From a virus, in the IMG/VR virus record IMGVR_UViG_3300029923_000876, positions 1-41,025 of that record: a stretch of 41,025 nt of DNA; one strand, given 5' to 3'. Of this stretch, positions 8,394 to 15,032 are shown one piece after another. The translations under genes and the position numbers were made by a program. The notes beneath the pieces were generated by a model. It had not been told where the DNA came from. It did not search any database and worked only from the letters and a program-made list of their open reading frames with translations. The first letter of the stretch is position 1. The number at the start of each line of letters is the position of its first letter.

Positions 8394-10202
8394 TTATTGT
8401 GCGCTTTCGGCAGCATAAAGTACTCGCATCAGAGCCTCCTCCACCTGCCGGGTTACATCCTGTGCATTTTCTTTTATGCCTCCTTGGAACACGATGTTTT
8501 CTACCATCTTGCCCAGGTTTATTGTTATTTGCGTGTTGCGGGTACCACCGCTGGCCACGCTTTCAGCCGTTTTCTTGTTTTTTGCCTTTCCATCACCGCC
8601 GGCAGCAGCGGCACCTGCCGTGCCGGGTATCTTTGCCGGGGCTATTCCGCCTGCACTTTTAGCCGTCTTTTCCGCGTTACTTTCGGGGGTTATCAGGTTA
8701 AGGCTTTTTCTTAAGTTAGCTATCATCTGCTCACCTCTTCCTGCTAAATATCCAAGTCCTGGTATATGTGCTAACAAACCTAATAATTGTTGCACGGGAT
8801 AAAGTATCGCATCGAGCAGAACGACACCAACACGTTTCAAACCACGGATAATATGTCCACCCGAAAATGCCTGGTCAATTGAATCCCAGTTATTCTTTAA
8901 GGCCATTACCATATTAACTATTAAACCAATAGGACCTAACACGAGCAACAAAGCAGCCCCCCATTTTGAATAAGCATTGATTGCCGACCATACTATAGCA
9001 ACTAAGGCTGCAATAGCCAGCACAATTAATCCCACAGGATTCGCATCCATAGCCGCGTTAAGAATCCATTGTGCCGCGGCAAATAACTTCTCTTTCACGC
9101 TTGCAGTTAAAAAGGCATCGCCCAATACATTTATTGAAATAAGTTGAATGCCCTGCCATAAGGCTGCCAGCTTTGTGATAGCTATCATACCAAGCGCAAT
9201 AGCTTTATATGCAGCAATAGCTCCTATCAAGCTCCAAATAATTGGATTGCCATCTTTAATGCCTTTAAATATCCAAGCTATGATATTAAATAGCGGCTTT
9301 AACACAACGGAAACTAAGCCCTTGAGCACTCCACCCACAAACCCTGCGATGCTCGCAATATCCGCCTTGTTTTCTTCCAAATAGTCTCCGAGTTCGGAAA
9401 ACAGGCCACTCACGTAATTGAAAACAGGTTCAAGTGCACCGGCTACGGTTAGCAGGGTGGTGCCTACTTTATCCTTGAATTCATCCATCATTTTTTTGTA
9501 ATGGATTAACGGGGTGGCATCGTAAGCCGACTTTGCCGAACCGCCGAATTCGCTTTGTAATTCGTTGAGTATAAGCTGCTGTGCCGCTTCTTTTTTCCCG
9601 GCTTCAACCAGCTTTTTCACGTGTTCTGTTTGTTCTGCCGACAAATTCACGCCTACACGCCGTAGGGCTGTCATGCCCAGTACCGGGTCTTGAAGTGCTT
9701 TGCCTACTTGGATGGCAGTGCTCTGCACGTCCTGATGCATACGGGTGGCCATGTCGGCTACGATTTGCGAGGCTGCACCGAAATTCTTTTTTGTTATGCC
9801 GGGAAAAGTAACGAGTAACGAACTCATTTTCATAAGTTCTTCACGCGTGAAGGTGGATGAATTATAAATACCCTTGTTTATCTTCTCAATATCGGCAAAG
9901 CCAACGCCCGCCGCGTATCCGGTACTTTCCAACCCTGTTTTAACCTGTTCTTCCGCTACTTTAAGTTTACTCGCCTCTTCAAAAGCACTGGTAAAATATT
10001 CGGCTATTTTAAACAAGCCGAGACCTACACCCATGGTCATAGCGATGCTATTCAACGAGGTAAAAGCCCCTTTAAGTTTTGAGGTAGAAGCATGTAACTT
10101 TTCGCTTTCATTTTTCGTATGCGAAAATTCCTTACCTATTTTTTCAAGACCGCCGGTCATGGCATCTTTCAAGGTCATTACAAATTCTACCGCTCCACTC
10201 AT
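8394..10202 (-). CDS. Tail tape measure protein
   Basis: A 602-aa tape measure protein setting tail length. The N-terminus has the typical 'VEFVMTLKDAMTGGLEKIGKEFS' helix and heptad-like stretches. A conserved block follows (VTFPGITKKNFGAASQIVADMATRM, then ALQDPVLGMTALRRVGVNLSAEQ), as in lambda-type and Mu-type tape measures. Several hydrophobic helices lie in the middle (residues about 280-460), and the C-terminus is disordered and Ala/Lys-rich. It follows the two chaperone ORFs, the standard order chaperone - frameshift product - tape measure. At 602 aa it implies a fairly short contractile tail. Confidence 0.9.
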   Translation of the reverse strand: MSGAVEFVMTLKDAMTGGLEKIGKEFSHTKNESEKLHASTSKLKGAFTSLNSIAMTMGVGLGLFKIAEYFTSAFEEASKLKVAEEQVKTGLESTGYAAGVGFADIEKINKGIYNSSTFTREELMKMSSLLVTFPGITKKNFGAASQIVADMATRMHQDVQSTAIQVGKALQDPVLGMTALRRVGVNLSAEQTEHVKKLVEAGKKEAAQQLILNELQSEFGGSAKSAYDATPLIHYKKMMDEFKDKVGTTLLTVAGALEPVFNYVSGLFSELGDYLEENKADIASIAGFVGGVLKGLVSVVLKPLFNIIAWIFKGIKDGNPIIWSLIGAIAAYKAIALGMIAITKLAALWQGIQLISINVLGDAFLTASVKEKLFAAAQWILNAAMDANPVGLIVLAIAALVAIVWSAINAYSKWGAALLLVLGPIGLIVNMVMALKNNWDSIDQAFSGGHIIRGLKRVGVVLLDAILYPVQQLLGLLAHIPGLGYLAGRGEQMIANLRKSLNLITPESNAEKTAKSAGGIAPAKIPGTAGAAAAGGDGKAKNKKTAESVASGGTRNTQITINLGKMVENIVFQGGIKENAQDVTRQVEEALMRVLYAAESAQ

Positions 10203-10203
10203 T

Positions 10204-10958
10204 TTATCTACCTGCTTTTTCTAGTTCTTTACTTTCCAACTGGCGGTATAACCATACATCAAGTACGGATTCGCACCAAACATCATCTTTTAATTTTTCG
10301 GGGTGTATTTCATGTAGGTAGAATCGGATTAGTGAATGTCCGGCGCGGATAGTTATTTTATCAATAAATTCATCCAGCTTGCTTTGTTCTTCACCGCTTT
10401 CAACCTGCCAAAACACAGAGCCCTTTAGGCGTTTTTTATGCTTACCAGGTGCTTTTCCCGTAAGTCCTTCAAGATACGCAACACGGGCATGTGGTAATCC
10501 AGGTTCGAGGCATCCTTTAGTTCTGAATCACCATCCAACCACATGGCTTCAAGCATGTTTTGCTGGGTTTTAAATGGAATATTGTCCGGGTTATTCCGTT
10601 CTGCATTGGTAGTTATTTCAATGCTTACCGGGCGTAGGCGACAGGCTTTGTCCAACACGGTTATCTTATAGGCATTGCCGTCTTTTTCCACTTCTGCATC
10701 GGCGTAGGTAATAAAGGCATCTATTTCATCGGCTATGTCCTCAATGTAAGGGCTTTCAAGCAACGCCTTATCCCCTGCCACATGGCAATTAATAGCCATA
10801 GCCCGCTTAAATTCGGTTGTGCTCTTTTCAATTGCTTTCAGTGCAAAACGCCAAATTCTCAAATCCGGCTTACAGAAATAGCCGGTAAGGCCATCAATGG
10901 TTATAATCTTTATATCCCCGTATTTTTCTTTTAGTTCGTCGATATTTACTTTTTCCAT
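10204..10958 (-). CDS. Predicted -1 frameshift tail assembly chaperone fusion
   Basis: The predicted extended tail assembly chaperone, about 251 aa, made by -1 ribosomal frameshifting from the 177-aa ORF (10425-10958) into a second ORF ending at 10204. The second ORF (FWQVESGEEQSKLDEF... to ESKELEKAGR, 70 aa) has no ATG; its only candidate initiator is a GTG at 10416. Its frame is exactly -1 relative to the first ORF and is open from the slippery site onward. In long-tailed phages such G/GT pairs sit just before the tape measure gene, as here, and chaperone the tape measure and tube. The frameshift is inferred from sequence. Confidence 0.7.
10425..10958 (-). CDS. Tail assembly chaperone (short, unshifted form)
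   Basis: A 177-aa cytoplasmic protein between the tail tube and tape measure genes, the position of the Mu gp41/lambda gpG group. It is helical, acidic at the N-terminus (KVNIDELKEKYGDIKIITID), and ends in SIKNA just after an A_AAA_AAC heptamer. This would be the abundant short form of the chaperone pair; the longer form arises by frameshift. Sequence similarity to lambda G is not evident, so the assignment relies on position and the frameshift architecture. Confidence 0.72.
   Translation of the reverse strand: MEKVNIDELKEKYGDIKIITIDGLTGYFCKPDLRIWRFALKAIEKSTTEFKRAMAINCHVAGDKALLESPYIEDIADEIDAFITYADAEVEKDGNAYKITVLDKACRLRPVSIEITTNAERNNPDNIPFKTQQNMLEAMWLDGDSELKDASNLDYHMPVLRILKDLREKHLVSIKNA
10431..10437 (-). 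promoter_or_regulatory. Programmed -1 frameshift slippery heptamer A_AAA_AAC
   Basis: On the coding (minus) strand the end of the first chaperone ORF reads ATA AAA AAC GCC TAA. The heptamer A AAA AAC is in the correct zero-frame phase for -1 slippage, and the stop codon follows after one sense codon. Slippage gives N-R-L-K-G-S-V-F-W and runs straight into the second ORF. No clear downstream pseudoknot is visible by eye. Confidence 0.75.
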
Positions 10959-10972
10959 GATATTATTTTAGA

Positions 10973-11392
10973 TTATTTAGGTAATGTTCTTTTTCGAAGG
11001 AAAATAAAAGGCAGTTTTATTTCCGTGAATTTATCTCCTTGTTTCCAGTCCTTTGCGTCCTCGGTAAATTGAACGCCTTGTAATACATCGGTAATGATCA
11101 CATCGCCTTTTGACGGATTTCCATAACACACAACGCAATTGAGCTGCAAGCTCAACACCGAACCATCCGTTGCATTCGCTCGTAAGGTTTCATAATCGCT
11201 CTGCAACATAGAAAGTTCGCCGTCGAATGTTATGTTTCCTTTTTGTATTTTCAGCGGTAGGTTTCCTTTACCAAATACCGCCTCTTTTTCCTGCTTTGAG
11301 CCATATTTTACGCCCCTGATTCCGGTAATGTCTTTACCGCCTACTAGCAGGGTGATGTCCGCCCATTCATATTCTCTACTATCAAATGCCAT
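10973..11392 (-). CDS. Tail tube protein (Mu gpM-like)
   Basis: A 139-aa tail tube protein located directly downstream of the sheath gene, as in Mu (L then M). The beta-rich sequence fits the tube family: an opening SREYEWADITLLVGGKDI, a central GNITFDGELSMLQSDYETL and a closing QGDKFTEIKLPFIFLRK. These proteins stack as hexameric rings inside the sheath. It is followed by the chaperone ORFs and tape measure. Confidence 0.82.
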   Translation of the reverse strand: MAFDSREYEWADITLLVGGKDITGIRGVKYGSKQEKEAVFGKGNLPLKIQKGNITFDGELSMLQSDYETLRANATDGSVLSLQLNCVVCYGNPSKGDVIITDVLQGVQFTEDAKDWKQGDKFTEIKLPFIFLRKRTLPK

Positions 11393-11404
11393 ATCGTTCT
11401 ATTT

Positions 11405-12607
11405 TTAAGATGTTGTTTTAAATCCCAAATAAATATTGATGTATTTAGCGTAACCATACGGTTTTACCCTCAATTCTATCTTTATAGTCGAGTTAGTAAC
11501 CACATCCTGCGTTTCATCAATGTAGGTTTCCACACCGGTATCTGTTGCATCGCCGGGGTCGTTACCCAGGTTACCGTAAGCTGTCATTTGGTTTTCAATA
11601 GCTACATCTATTTCATTCTGAATGTGCTTCACGATAGCCGCCGGCATGGTACCTGAATCGGTTACGGGAATTTCATCCGAAAGCTCATTTACGGCTGTTT
11701 TATAGGCTATACGGTAAGCCTTATCTATCACGGCACGGCGAGGGATAAGAGCATAATCATCGGTAGCCGATGTTGCCAGCTTGTCATCACTCCAGTAGTA
11801 ACCCGATTTACCGATAAATGTACGGGCGGTGATATAGCCGGAATTGTGTATAGTAGCCGGTTTTCCGTTTTCGGCAGCCACACTTCCTATATAAATATTA
11901 TCTACCCCTATAGCCCCCGTTTTCACACGAGCAATAGAGCGTTGCACGGGTATGGCCGCGATACGTCCGGCAAGCAAGCCAACACAGGCAGCGGTACTGG
12001 ATACAACGGTGTCGGCTATTAACACACCTATACGGTTGTCCGATCCGGTGGCCAAATCGGCCAAATCGGAAGGTGTACCGGAATAATGGCGGCCTTCGAT
12101 AAGAATAAAAAAGGGAGCATACAGGCTTTCGGTGTAGTATTCCGCTAAAGCCTGTCCTTTGGATAGTGCCGTTGGCACGTCACTATCCAGCCCATTCAAA
12201 ATGGTTGCTTCATAGCCTGTAGGGTCTGATTTTGCTACAATAAGGTAAGTAATAGCCCCTTTGGCACTCTCTATCAGCTTCGCGGCATATTCACCATCCT
12301 TATCCAGTATTTCCGAAACCTTTAGCGTGTTAGCTACACCCATAATCCACATAACGGAATCCAGCGGGGCTTCGGTATAGAATTCGGACACGGCTTTATA
12401 TAGCCGGGCGTTATTGCCAGATGTAACCCCTAAATCCCCCAAATCAGCAAGCGAGGTTAATTGATACGCCGTGCCGAGTACAAAGGTGGTACTCACGGAA
12501 ACGGCACTAACTACGAGACCACAAACGCGGTCGTCAATGGCATCGCTGGCACCGATGTTGCCGTTTTCAAAATAAATTTTCACACTGGGTAATCCTGTAT
12601 TTGCCAT
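11405..12607 (-). CDS. Contractile tail sheath protein (DUF2586/Mu gpL-like)
   Basis: A tail sheath of about 400 aa. The start is taken as the ATG at 12607 (MANTGLPSVK), one base after the stop of the preceding gene; the longer reading from 12619 would overlap it. Family landmarks include the N-terminal VYDDRVCGLVVSAVS-like region (SDAIDDRVCGLVVSAVSVST), a middle LADLATGSDNRIGVLIADTV and VGLLAGRIAAIPVQRSIARV, and a C-terminal INIYLGFKTTS after a beta strand. It is a Bacteroidetes version of the DUF2586 sheath and proves a myovirus-type contractile tail. Confidence 0.85.
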   Translation of the reverse strand: MANTGLPSVKIYFENGNIGASDAIDDRVCGLVVSAVSVSTTFVLGTAYQLTSLADLGDLGVTSGNNARLYKAVSEFYTEAPLDSVMWIMGVANTLKVSEILDKDGEYAAKLIESAKGAITYLIVAKSDPTGYEATILNGLDSDVPTALSKGQALAEYYTESLYAPFFILIEGRHYSGTPSDLADLATGSDNRIGVLIADTVVSSTAACVGLLAGRIAAIPVQRSIARVKTGAIGVDNIYIGSVAAENGKPATIHNSGYITARTFIGKSGYYWSDDKLATSATDDYALIPRRAVIDKAYRIAYKTAVNELSDEIPVTDSGTMPAAIVKHIQNEIDVAIENQMTAYGNLGNDPGDATDTGVETYIDETQDVVTNSTIKIELRVKPYGYAKYINIYLGFKTTS

Positions 12608-12608
12608 T

Positions 12609-12995
12609 TTATTCAGCATTAAAAGTTTCTAATTCTCCACCTACTTTTTCCAAATGTCCTTCGGCTGATGTTTTTTGTGTAAACCAGTAGCCGTCTTTCG
12701 TTCGGTATATTTTTATCGCACCGCTGTTATTCATTAGCTGTTTTGCCAATGTCTGTTTTGCTGCCTGTTCTGCTGCCGCTTCGGTGTCAGCTTTAGTTGT
12801 ATCGGTTGCAGTAGTGTCGGTACCGGTAGTGTCAGCTTTAGTGGTATTGGTACCCGTAGTGTCTACTTTAGTGGTATCAGTTGCAGTAGTGTCGGTACCG
12901 GTAGTGTCTACTTTAGTGGTATCGGTTGCAGTAGTGTCGGTACCCGTAGCATTTGCTTTTGTAGTATCCGTTTCAATAGTTGAATCTTTTGCCAT
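12609..12995 (-). CDS. Repeat-bearing protein upstream of the sheath, unknown
   Basis: A 128-aa protein of two parts. Residues about 5-75 are a Thr/Asp-rich repeat with a 15-residue period (TDTTATDTTKVDTTG). Residues about 76-128 form a short folded-looking tail (IYRTKDGYWFTQKTSAEGHLEK). The repeat is extremely hydrophilic and probably disordered. Mu has a small unknown gene (gp38) in the same position ahead of the sheath. It could be a virion decoration or a chaperone. The 86-aa gene at 13808-14068 ends in a similar Thr/Asp/Ala tail, so the two may be related by low-complexity spread. Function unknown. Confidence 0.6.
   Translation of the reverse strand: MAKDSTIETDTTKANATGTDTTATDTTKVDTTGTDTTATDTTKVDTTGTNTTKADTTGTDTTATDTTKADTEAAAEQAAKQTLAKQLMNNSGAIKIYRTKDGYWFTQKTSAEGHLEKVGGELETFNAE
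12786..12960. repeat. 45-bp tandem coding repeat
   Basis: About four imperfect copies of a 45-bp unit within the gene above; on the plus strand, stretches such as GTAGTGTCGGTACC and GTGGTATCGGTTGCAG recur. Some copies are identical over more than 30 bases, pointing to recent duplication or slippage. Unit length is a multiple of three, so copy-number change keeps the frame. Confidence 0.85.
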
Positions 12996-13008
12996 AATCG
13001 TTGTTTAA

Positions 13009-13503
13009 TTAAAGTTTAATAATTCCAAATCGTTTTAAAATGAAGAAAACAGCGATAACAACACCCACTCCGATAATCCATGCTAGAATCACGAAAAAAG
13101 AGGAGGTTTTTGTTTGTTGTTTTACTGTCTGTTTTGTTTGTATGCTGGCCTTGCTTTTCGCGGTTGAATTGTCTGTTTTGGTTATAGCCTGTGTGATGGC
13201 ATTTTGTGTCTTGCTTACCTGCTTTTTTTGAGTTGTAGCCACGTGAGTTATATATTGGTGTCCAACGCTATCGGGTTTACTAAAATAGGTATCGGTTATC
13301 TTAGTAATGATACTGTCTGTTTTACGGGTAGTATCAATAGTTTGCACGTGTTCGGTAATAGCATTTTGTATTACCGATGTGGTATTAGTCTTTTGCTCGA
13401 GGCTGCTTTTTACCGTCCTGCAACTCATGAATAACGGGACAATCAACAGCATGAGGACAGGTATTCGTTTTTTCAAATGCTTTTCTAAATTTTTCCAGTT
13501 CAT
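13009..13503 (-). CDS. Lipoprotein with C-terminal membrane segment, spanin-like
   Basis: About 164 aa if started at the ATG at 13503 (MNWKNLEKHLKKRIP); a longer open frame reaches 13602. From that start there is a positively charged n-region, a hydrophobic stretch VLMLLIVPLFM and a lipobox cysteine (LFMSC), then a long Thr/Gln/Lys-rich linker. A C-terminal transmembrane helix (FFVILAWIIGVGVVIAVFFILK) ends in a basic tail. An outer-membrane lipid anchor plus an inner-membrane helix is the topology of a unimolecular spanin, which joins the two membranes in the last step of lysis. It overlaps the upstream gene by 119 bases in another frame, as Rz1 does with Rz, and lies in the lysis cluster. 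Confidence 0.65.
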   Translation of the reverse strand: MNWKNLEKHLKKRIPVLMLLIVPLFMSCRTVKSSLEQKTNTTSVIQNAITEHVQTIDTTRKTDSIITKITDTYFSKPDSVGHQYITHVATTQKKQVSKTQNAITQAITKTDNSTAKSKASIQTKQTVKQQTKTSSFFVILAWIIGVGVVIAVFFILKRFGIIKL

Positions 13504-13747
13504 TTTTGACGGCTTTAAGTTGGTTTGTAACTTCTTTATTTGCTTTTTTTTGCTCCTCATTTTCAGCCTTTCGAGCTTCATTTTCGGACTTTTGAGCCTC
13601 AAGCACCTTTGACATTGTTTCTATGCTGATTTTAGCTACTTGAGCTTCAATCAGCGGTTGCCGTTTTTTTAATGTCATTTTAGTAATTACCACCGTGGCT
13701 ACGCTGGAAAATAGGATAGACAACACGGCGGTTATTGCTGTAAACAT
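13385..13747 (-). CDS. Membrane-anchored coiled-coil protein, i-spanin-like
   Basis: A 120-aa protein with an N-terminal membrane segment (residues about 2-24, ITAVLSILFSSVATVVITKM), then a long charged coiled coil with Ala/Lys/Glu repeats (EAQKSENEARKAENEEQKKA). A short Cys-containing end (NTCPHAVDCPVIHEL) follows. This is the layout of an inner-membrane spanin subunit or an Rz-like protein. Its 3' part is overlapped by the lipoprotein gene in a different frame. Whether it works with that lipoprotein as a two-part spanin, or the lipoprotein works alone, cannot be decided from sequence. Confidence 0.6.
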   Translation of the reverse strand: MFTAITAVLSILFSSVATVVITKMTLKKRQPLIEAQVAKISIETMSKVLEAQKSENEARKAENEEQKKANKEVTNQLKAVKNELEKFRKAFEKTNTCPHAVDCPVIHELQDGKKQPRAKD

Positions 13748-13764
13748 ATATTGCGTTTTTTCAA

Positions 13765-13796
13765 AATAAGCTCAGAAAAAACTTCCTGAGCTTATT
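13765..13796 (-). terminator. Hairpin ahead of the spanin-like genes
   Basis: An 11-bp perfect inverted repeat (13765-13775 with 13786-13796, arm AATAAGCTCAG) with a 10-base loop, in the 60-base gap after the 86-aa gene. On the leftward transcript it is followed by TTTTG and then an A-rich run, so any termination would be partial. It may adjust the amount of spanin relative to holin and lysin. Confidence 0.45.
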
Positions 13797-13807
13797 CAAT
13801 AGGTACT

Positions 13808-14068
13808 TTATTCTGTTTTTTTTTCACTGTCGGTTGCAGCAGCTTCTGTGTCGGTTTTAGCGGCATCCGTATCGGTAGTAGCAGCTGTTTCATCAACCAA
13901 TTCATCTTCCCAAAACGGTACTAGCGATTCTGTTACAACATTTACGGAATAAGAAATCCGGCCATCTTCATATACAATGGCCTCTTTGATAGTTCCTGTT
14001 ACCTTGTTACCTTCAGAATCGGTGAACGTTCTTTTCGTGTTCACGTCTGCTTTGAATTCTTGTGTCAT
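13808..14068 (-). CDS. Small phage protein with acidic Thr/Asp/Ala tail, unknown
   Basis: An 86-aa protein. The first 55 residues look like a small beta fold (KRTFTDSEGNKVTGTIKEAI, then VYEDGRISYSVNVVTESLVP). The rest is a low-complexity acidic tail (TDTDAAKTDTEAAATDSEKK) that resembles the repeats of the gene at 12609-12995. It sits between the holin-like gene and the spanin-like genes. No membrane segment or signal is visible. Function unknown. Confidence 0.55.
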   Translation of the reverse strand: MTQEFKADVNTKRTFTDSEGNKVTGTIKEAIVYEDGRISYSVNVVTESLVPFWEDELVDETAATTDTDAAKTDTEAAATDSEKKTE

Positions 14069-14095
14069 AATCTTGAATTTTTATTTGTTAATAAA

Positions 14096-14317
14096 TCATT
14101 TATCAGTTTTTGTTAGTTGAGCCGTAACCCCGGTAAATGCAGCTGCAACAATGATGTATTTAAACACATCAAGTAATGTTTCCGGTAAATTCAACCCCAT
14201 TGTTGAGTTTGCCGTCCACGCAGCAGTAGCACCAGAAGCTATGTATATAGCTATGCTTCTTACTTTTTTAAAGAAATCGGGCGTTTCAGCTTTCAGCCTG
14301 TTAATTAATTCTTTCAT
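14096..14317 (-). CDS. Holin-like small membrane protein
   Basis: A 73-aa protein with two predicted membrane segments (IAIYIASGATAAWTANSTMG at about residues 22-41 and YIIVAAAFTGVTAQL at about 54-68) and a charged N-terminus (MKELINRLKAETPDFFKKVR). Size, hydropathy and location directly after the muramidase genes fit a holin that opens the inner membrane to release the lysin. The ATG overlaps the stop of the upstream gene by one base. The holin role is inferred, since holins share little sequence. Confidence 0.7.
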   Translation of the reverse strand: MKELINRLKAETPDFFKKVRSIAIYIASGATAAWTANSTMGLNLPETLLDVFKYIIVAAAFTGVTAQLTKTDK

Positions 14318-14562
14318 TATTCAAATACTCGTGTTGTCCAGCCTTTGTAGAATTTCCATTGTCCGGGGTTACGTTTACAGATAGTGTAATAGCGTTTAAG
14401 CCTTTCGTACTTATATAGCTTAATAAAGTTTTCTGAGGTCATTACAGGCCTCTTGTTGAGCTTTTCGATGCTATCTTTCAGTATAGCTACGTTATCTTTT
14501 ACCGGGGCTTTTGCAAAGCAAATAGCCGGGATAAAAAGGAGTAGAAATATCAGTTTTTTCAT
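14317..14562 (-). CDS. Exported C-terminal part of a split GH108 muramidase
   Basis: An 81-aa protein with a clear signal peptide (MKKLIFLLLFIPAICFA) followed by about 64 residues. Its end, ENFIKLYKYERLKRYYTICK then NPGQWKFYKGWTTRVFE, matches the closing segment of GH108 muramidases (peptidoglycan-binding type 3 domain: F...R..YY......N..Q..F..GW..R). The preceding gene carries the catalytic half and stops just where this part would continue. The ATG lies in a TAATG overlap, so the two are translationally coupled. Either the lysin works as two chains or this is a rearranged remnant. Confidence 0.65.
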   Translation of the reverse strand: MKKLIFLLLFIPAICFAKAPVKDNVAILKDSIEKLNKRPVMTSENFIKLYKYERLKRYYTICKRNPGQWKFYKGWTTRVFE

Positions 14563-14978
14563 TAGGCTAAATCGTTAATATGTCCTATTGTATTACCCTT
14601 ATCCCATGTACCCAATACAGTACCGGCCATTGATAAGGCAGGAGCTACACCGTTATTTATCGCTGTATCCATCAGCTCGTCGGCAATCGCTTGATTGTCG
14701 ATGGCATCACCGCCTACTTTATCCCAAAATTCCGTTTTGTAAAAAGAATTTATCAGTTGCAATAAAGTAGCATCCTGCTTGAGTGAGTAAGGAAAATTAG
14801 CATCTTTTTTATGTCTATCAACTAATGCCCAGCCTTGCCAACCGGGATTCATATTGCGGGCAATGCCTGCCACGGTTTCGCCTCCGCGGTCGCGGGGTGT
14901 GTTGTTATATCCAAGCTTTTTATTTGTAGCTCCTTCGTTAGCAAGCGCTTTATTCAGTGCTTCATTCAAGTTTGCCAT
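14562..14978 (-). CDS. GH108-family muramidase, catalytic part (endolysin)
   Basis: A 138-aa protein with the N-terminal domain of the ZliS/GH108 lysozyme family, cleaving the glycan of peptidoglycan. The catalytic glutamate is E15 in LANEGATN, followed by the family block NTPRDRGGETVAGIARNMNP (residues 26-45) and later FYKTEFWDKVGGDAI and ELMDTAINNGV. Usual members are about 170-200 aa because of a C-terminal binding domain; this one stops early in that domain (NTIGHINDLA). The missing end appears in the next gene. It has no signal peptide and would rely on the holin. Confidence 0.85.
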   Translation of the reverse strand: MANLNEALNKALANEGATNKKLGYNNTPRDRGGETVAGIARNMNPGWQGWALVDRHKKDANFPYSLKQDATLLQLINSFYKTEFWDKVGGDAIDNQAIADELMDTAINNGVAPALSMAGTVLGTWDKGNTIGHINDLA

Positions 14979-14995
14979 TCGATTTTATTTTTTTT

Positions 14996-15026
14996 CAATA
15001 AGGTGGGATTTGAACCCACCTTATTG
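14996..15026 (-). terminator. Strong hairpin after capsid gene, T-loop-like loop
   Basis: A perfect 12-bp stem (14996-15007 with 15015-15026) with a 7-base loop, starting 7 bases after the capsid stop codon. On the minus strand the loop is TTCAAAT, which fits the tRNA T-loop consensus (T-T-C-R-A-N-Y), on a GTGGG/CCCAC stem like a T-arm. The leftward transcript continues into A-rich sequence rather than a U-tract, so a processing or stabilising element is as likely as a terminator. It would separate the very high capsid expression from the lysis genes. Confidence 0.65.
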
Positions 15027-15032
15027 GTTTAT

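Noticed and set aside
12784-13008. Rightward open frame of Val/Ser repeats
   Set aside because: It is the reverse of the Thr/Asp tandem repeat gene; the repeat keeps all frames open.
14996-15026. tRNA gene
   Set aside because: Only a T-arm-like hairpin is present; no acceptor, D-arm or anticodon arm. The same holds for 26312-26334.
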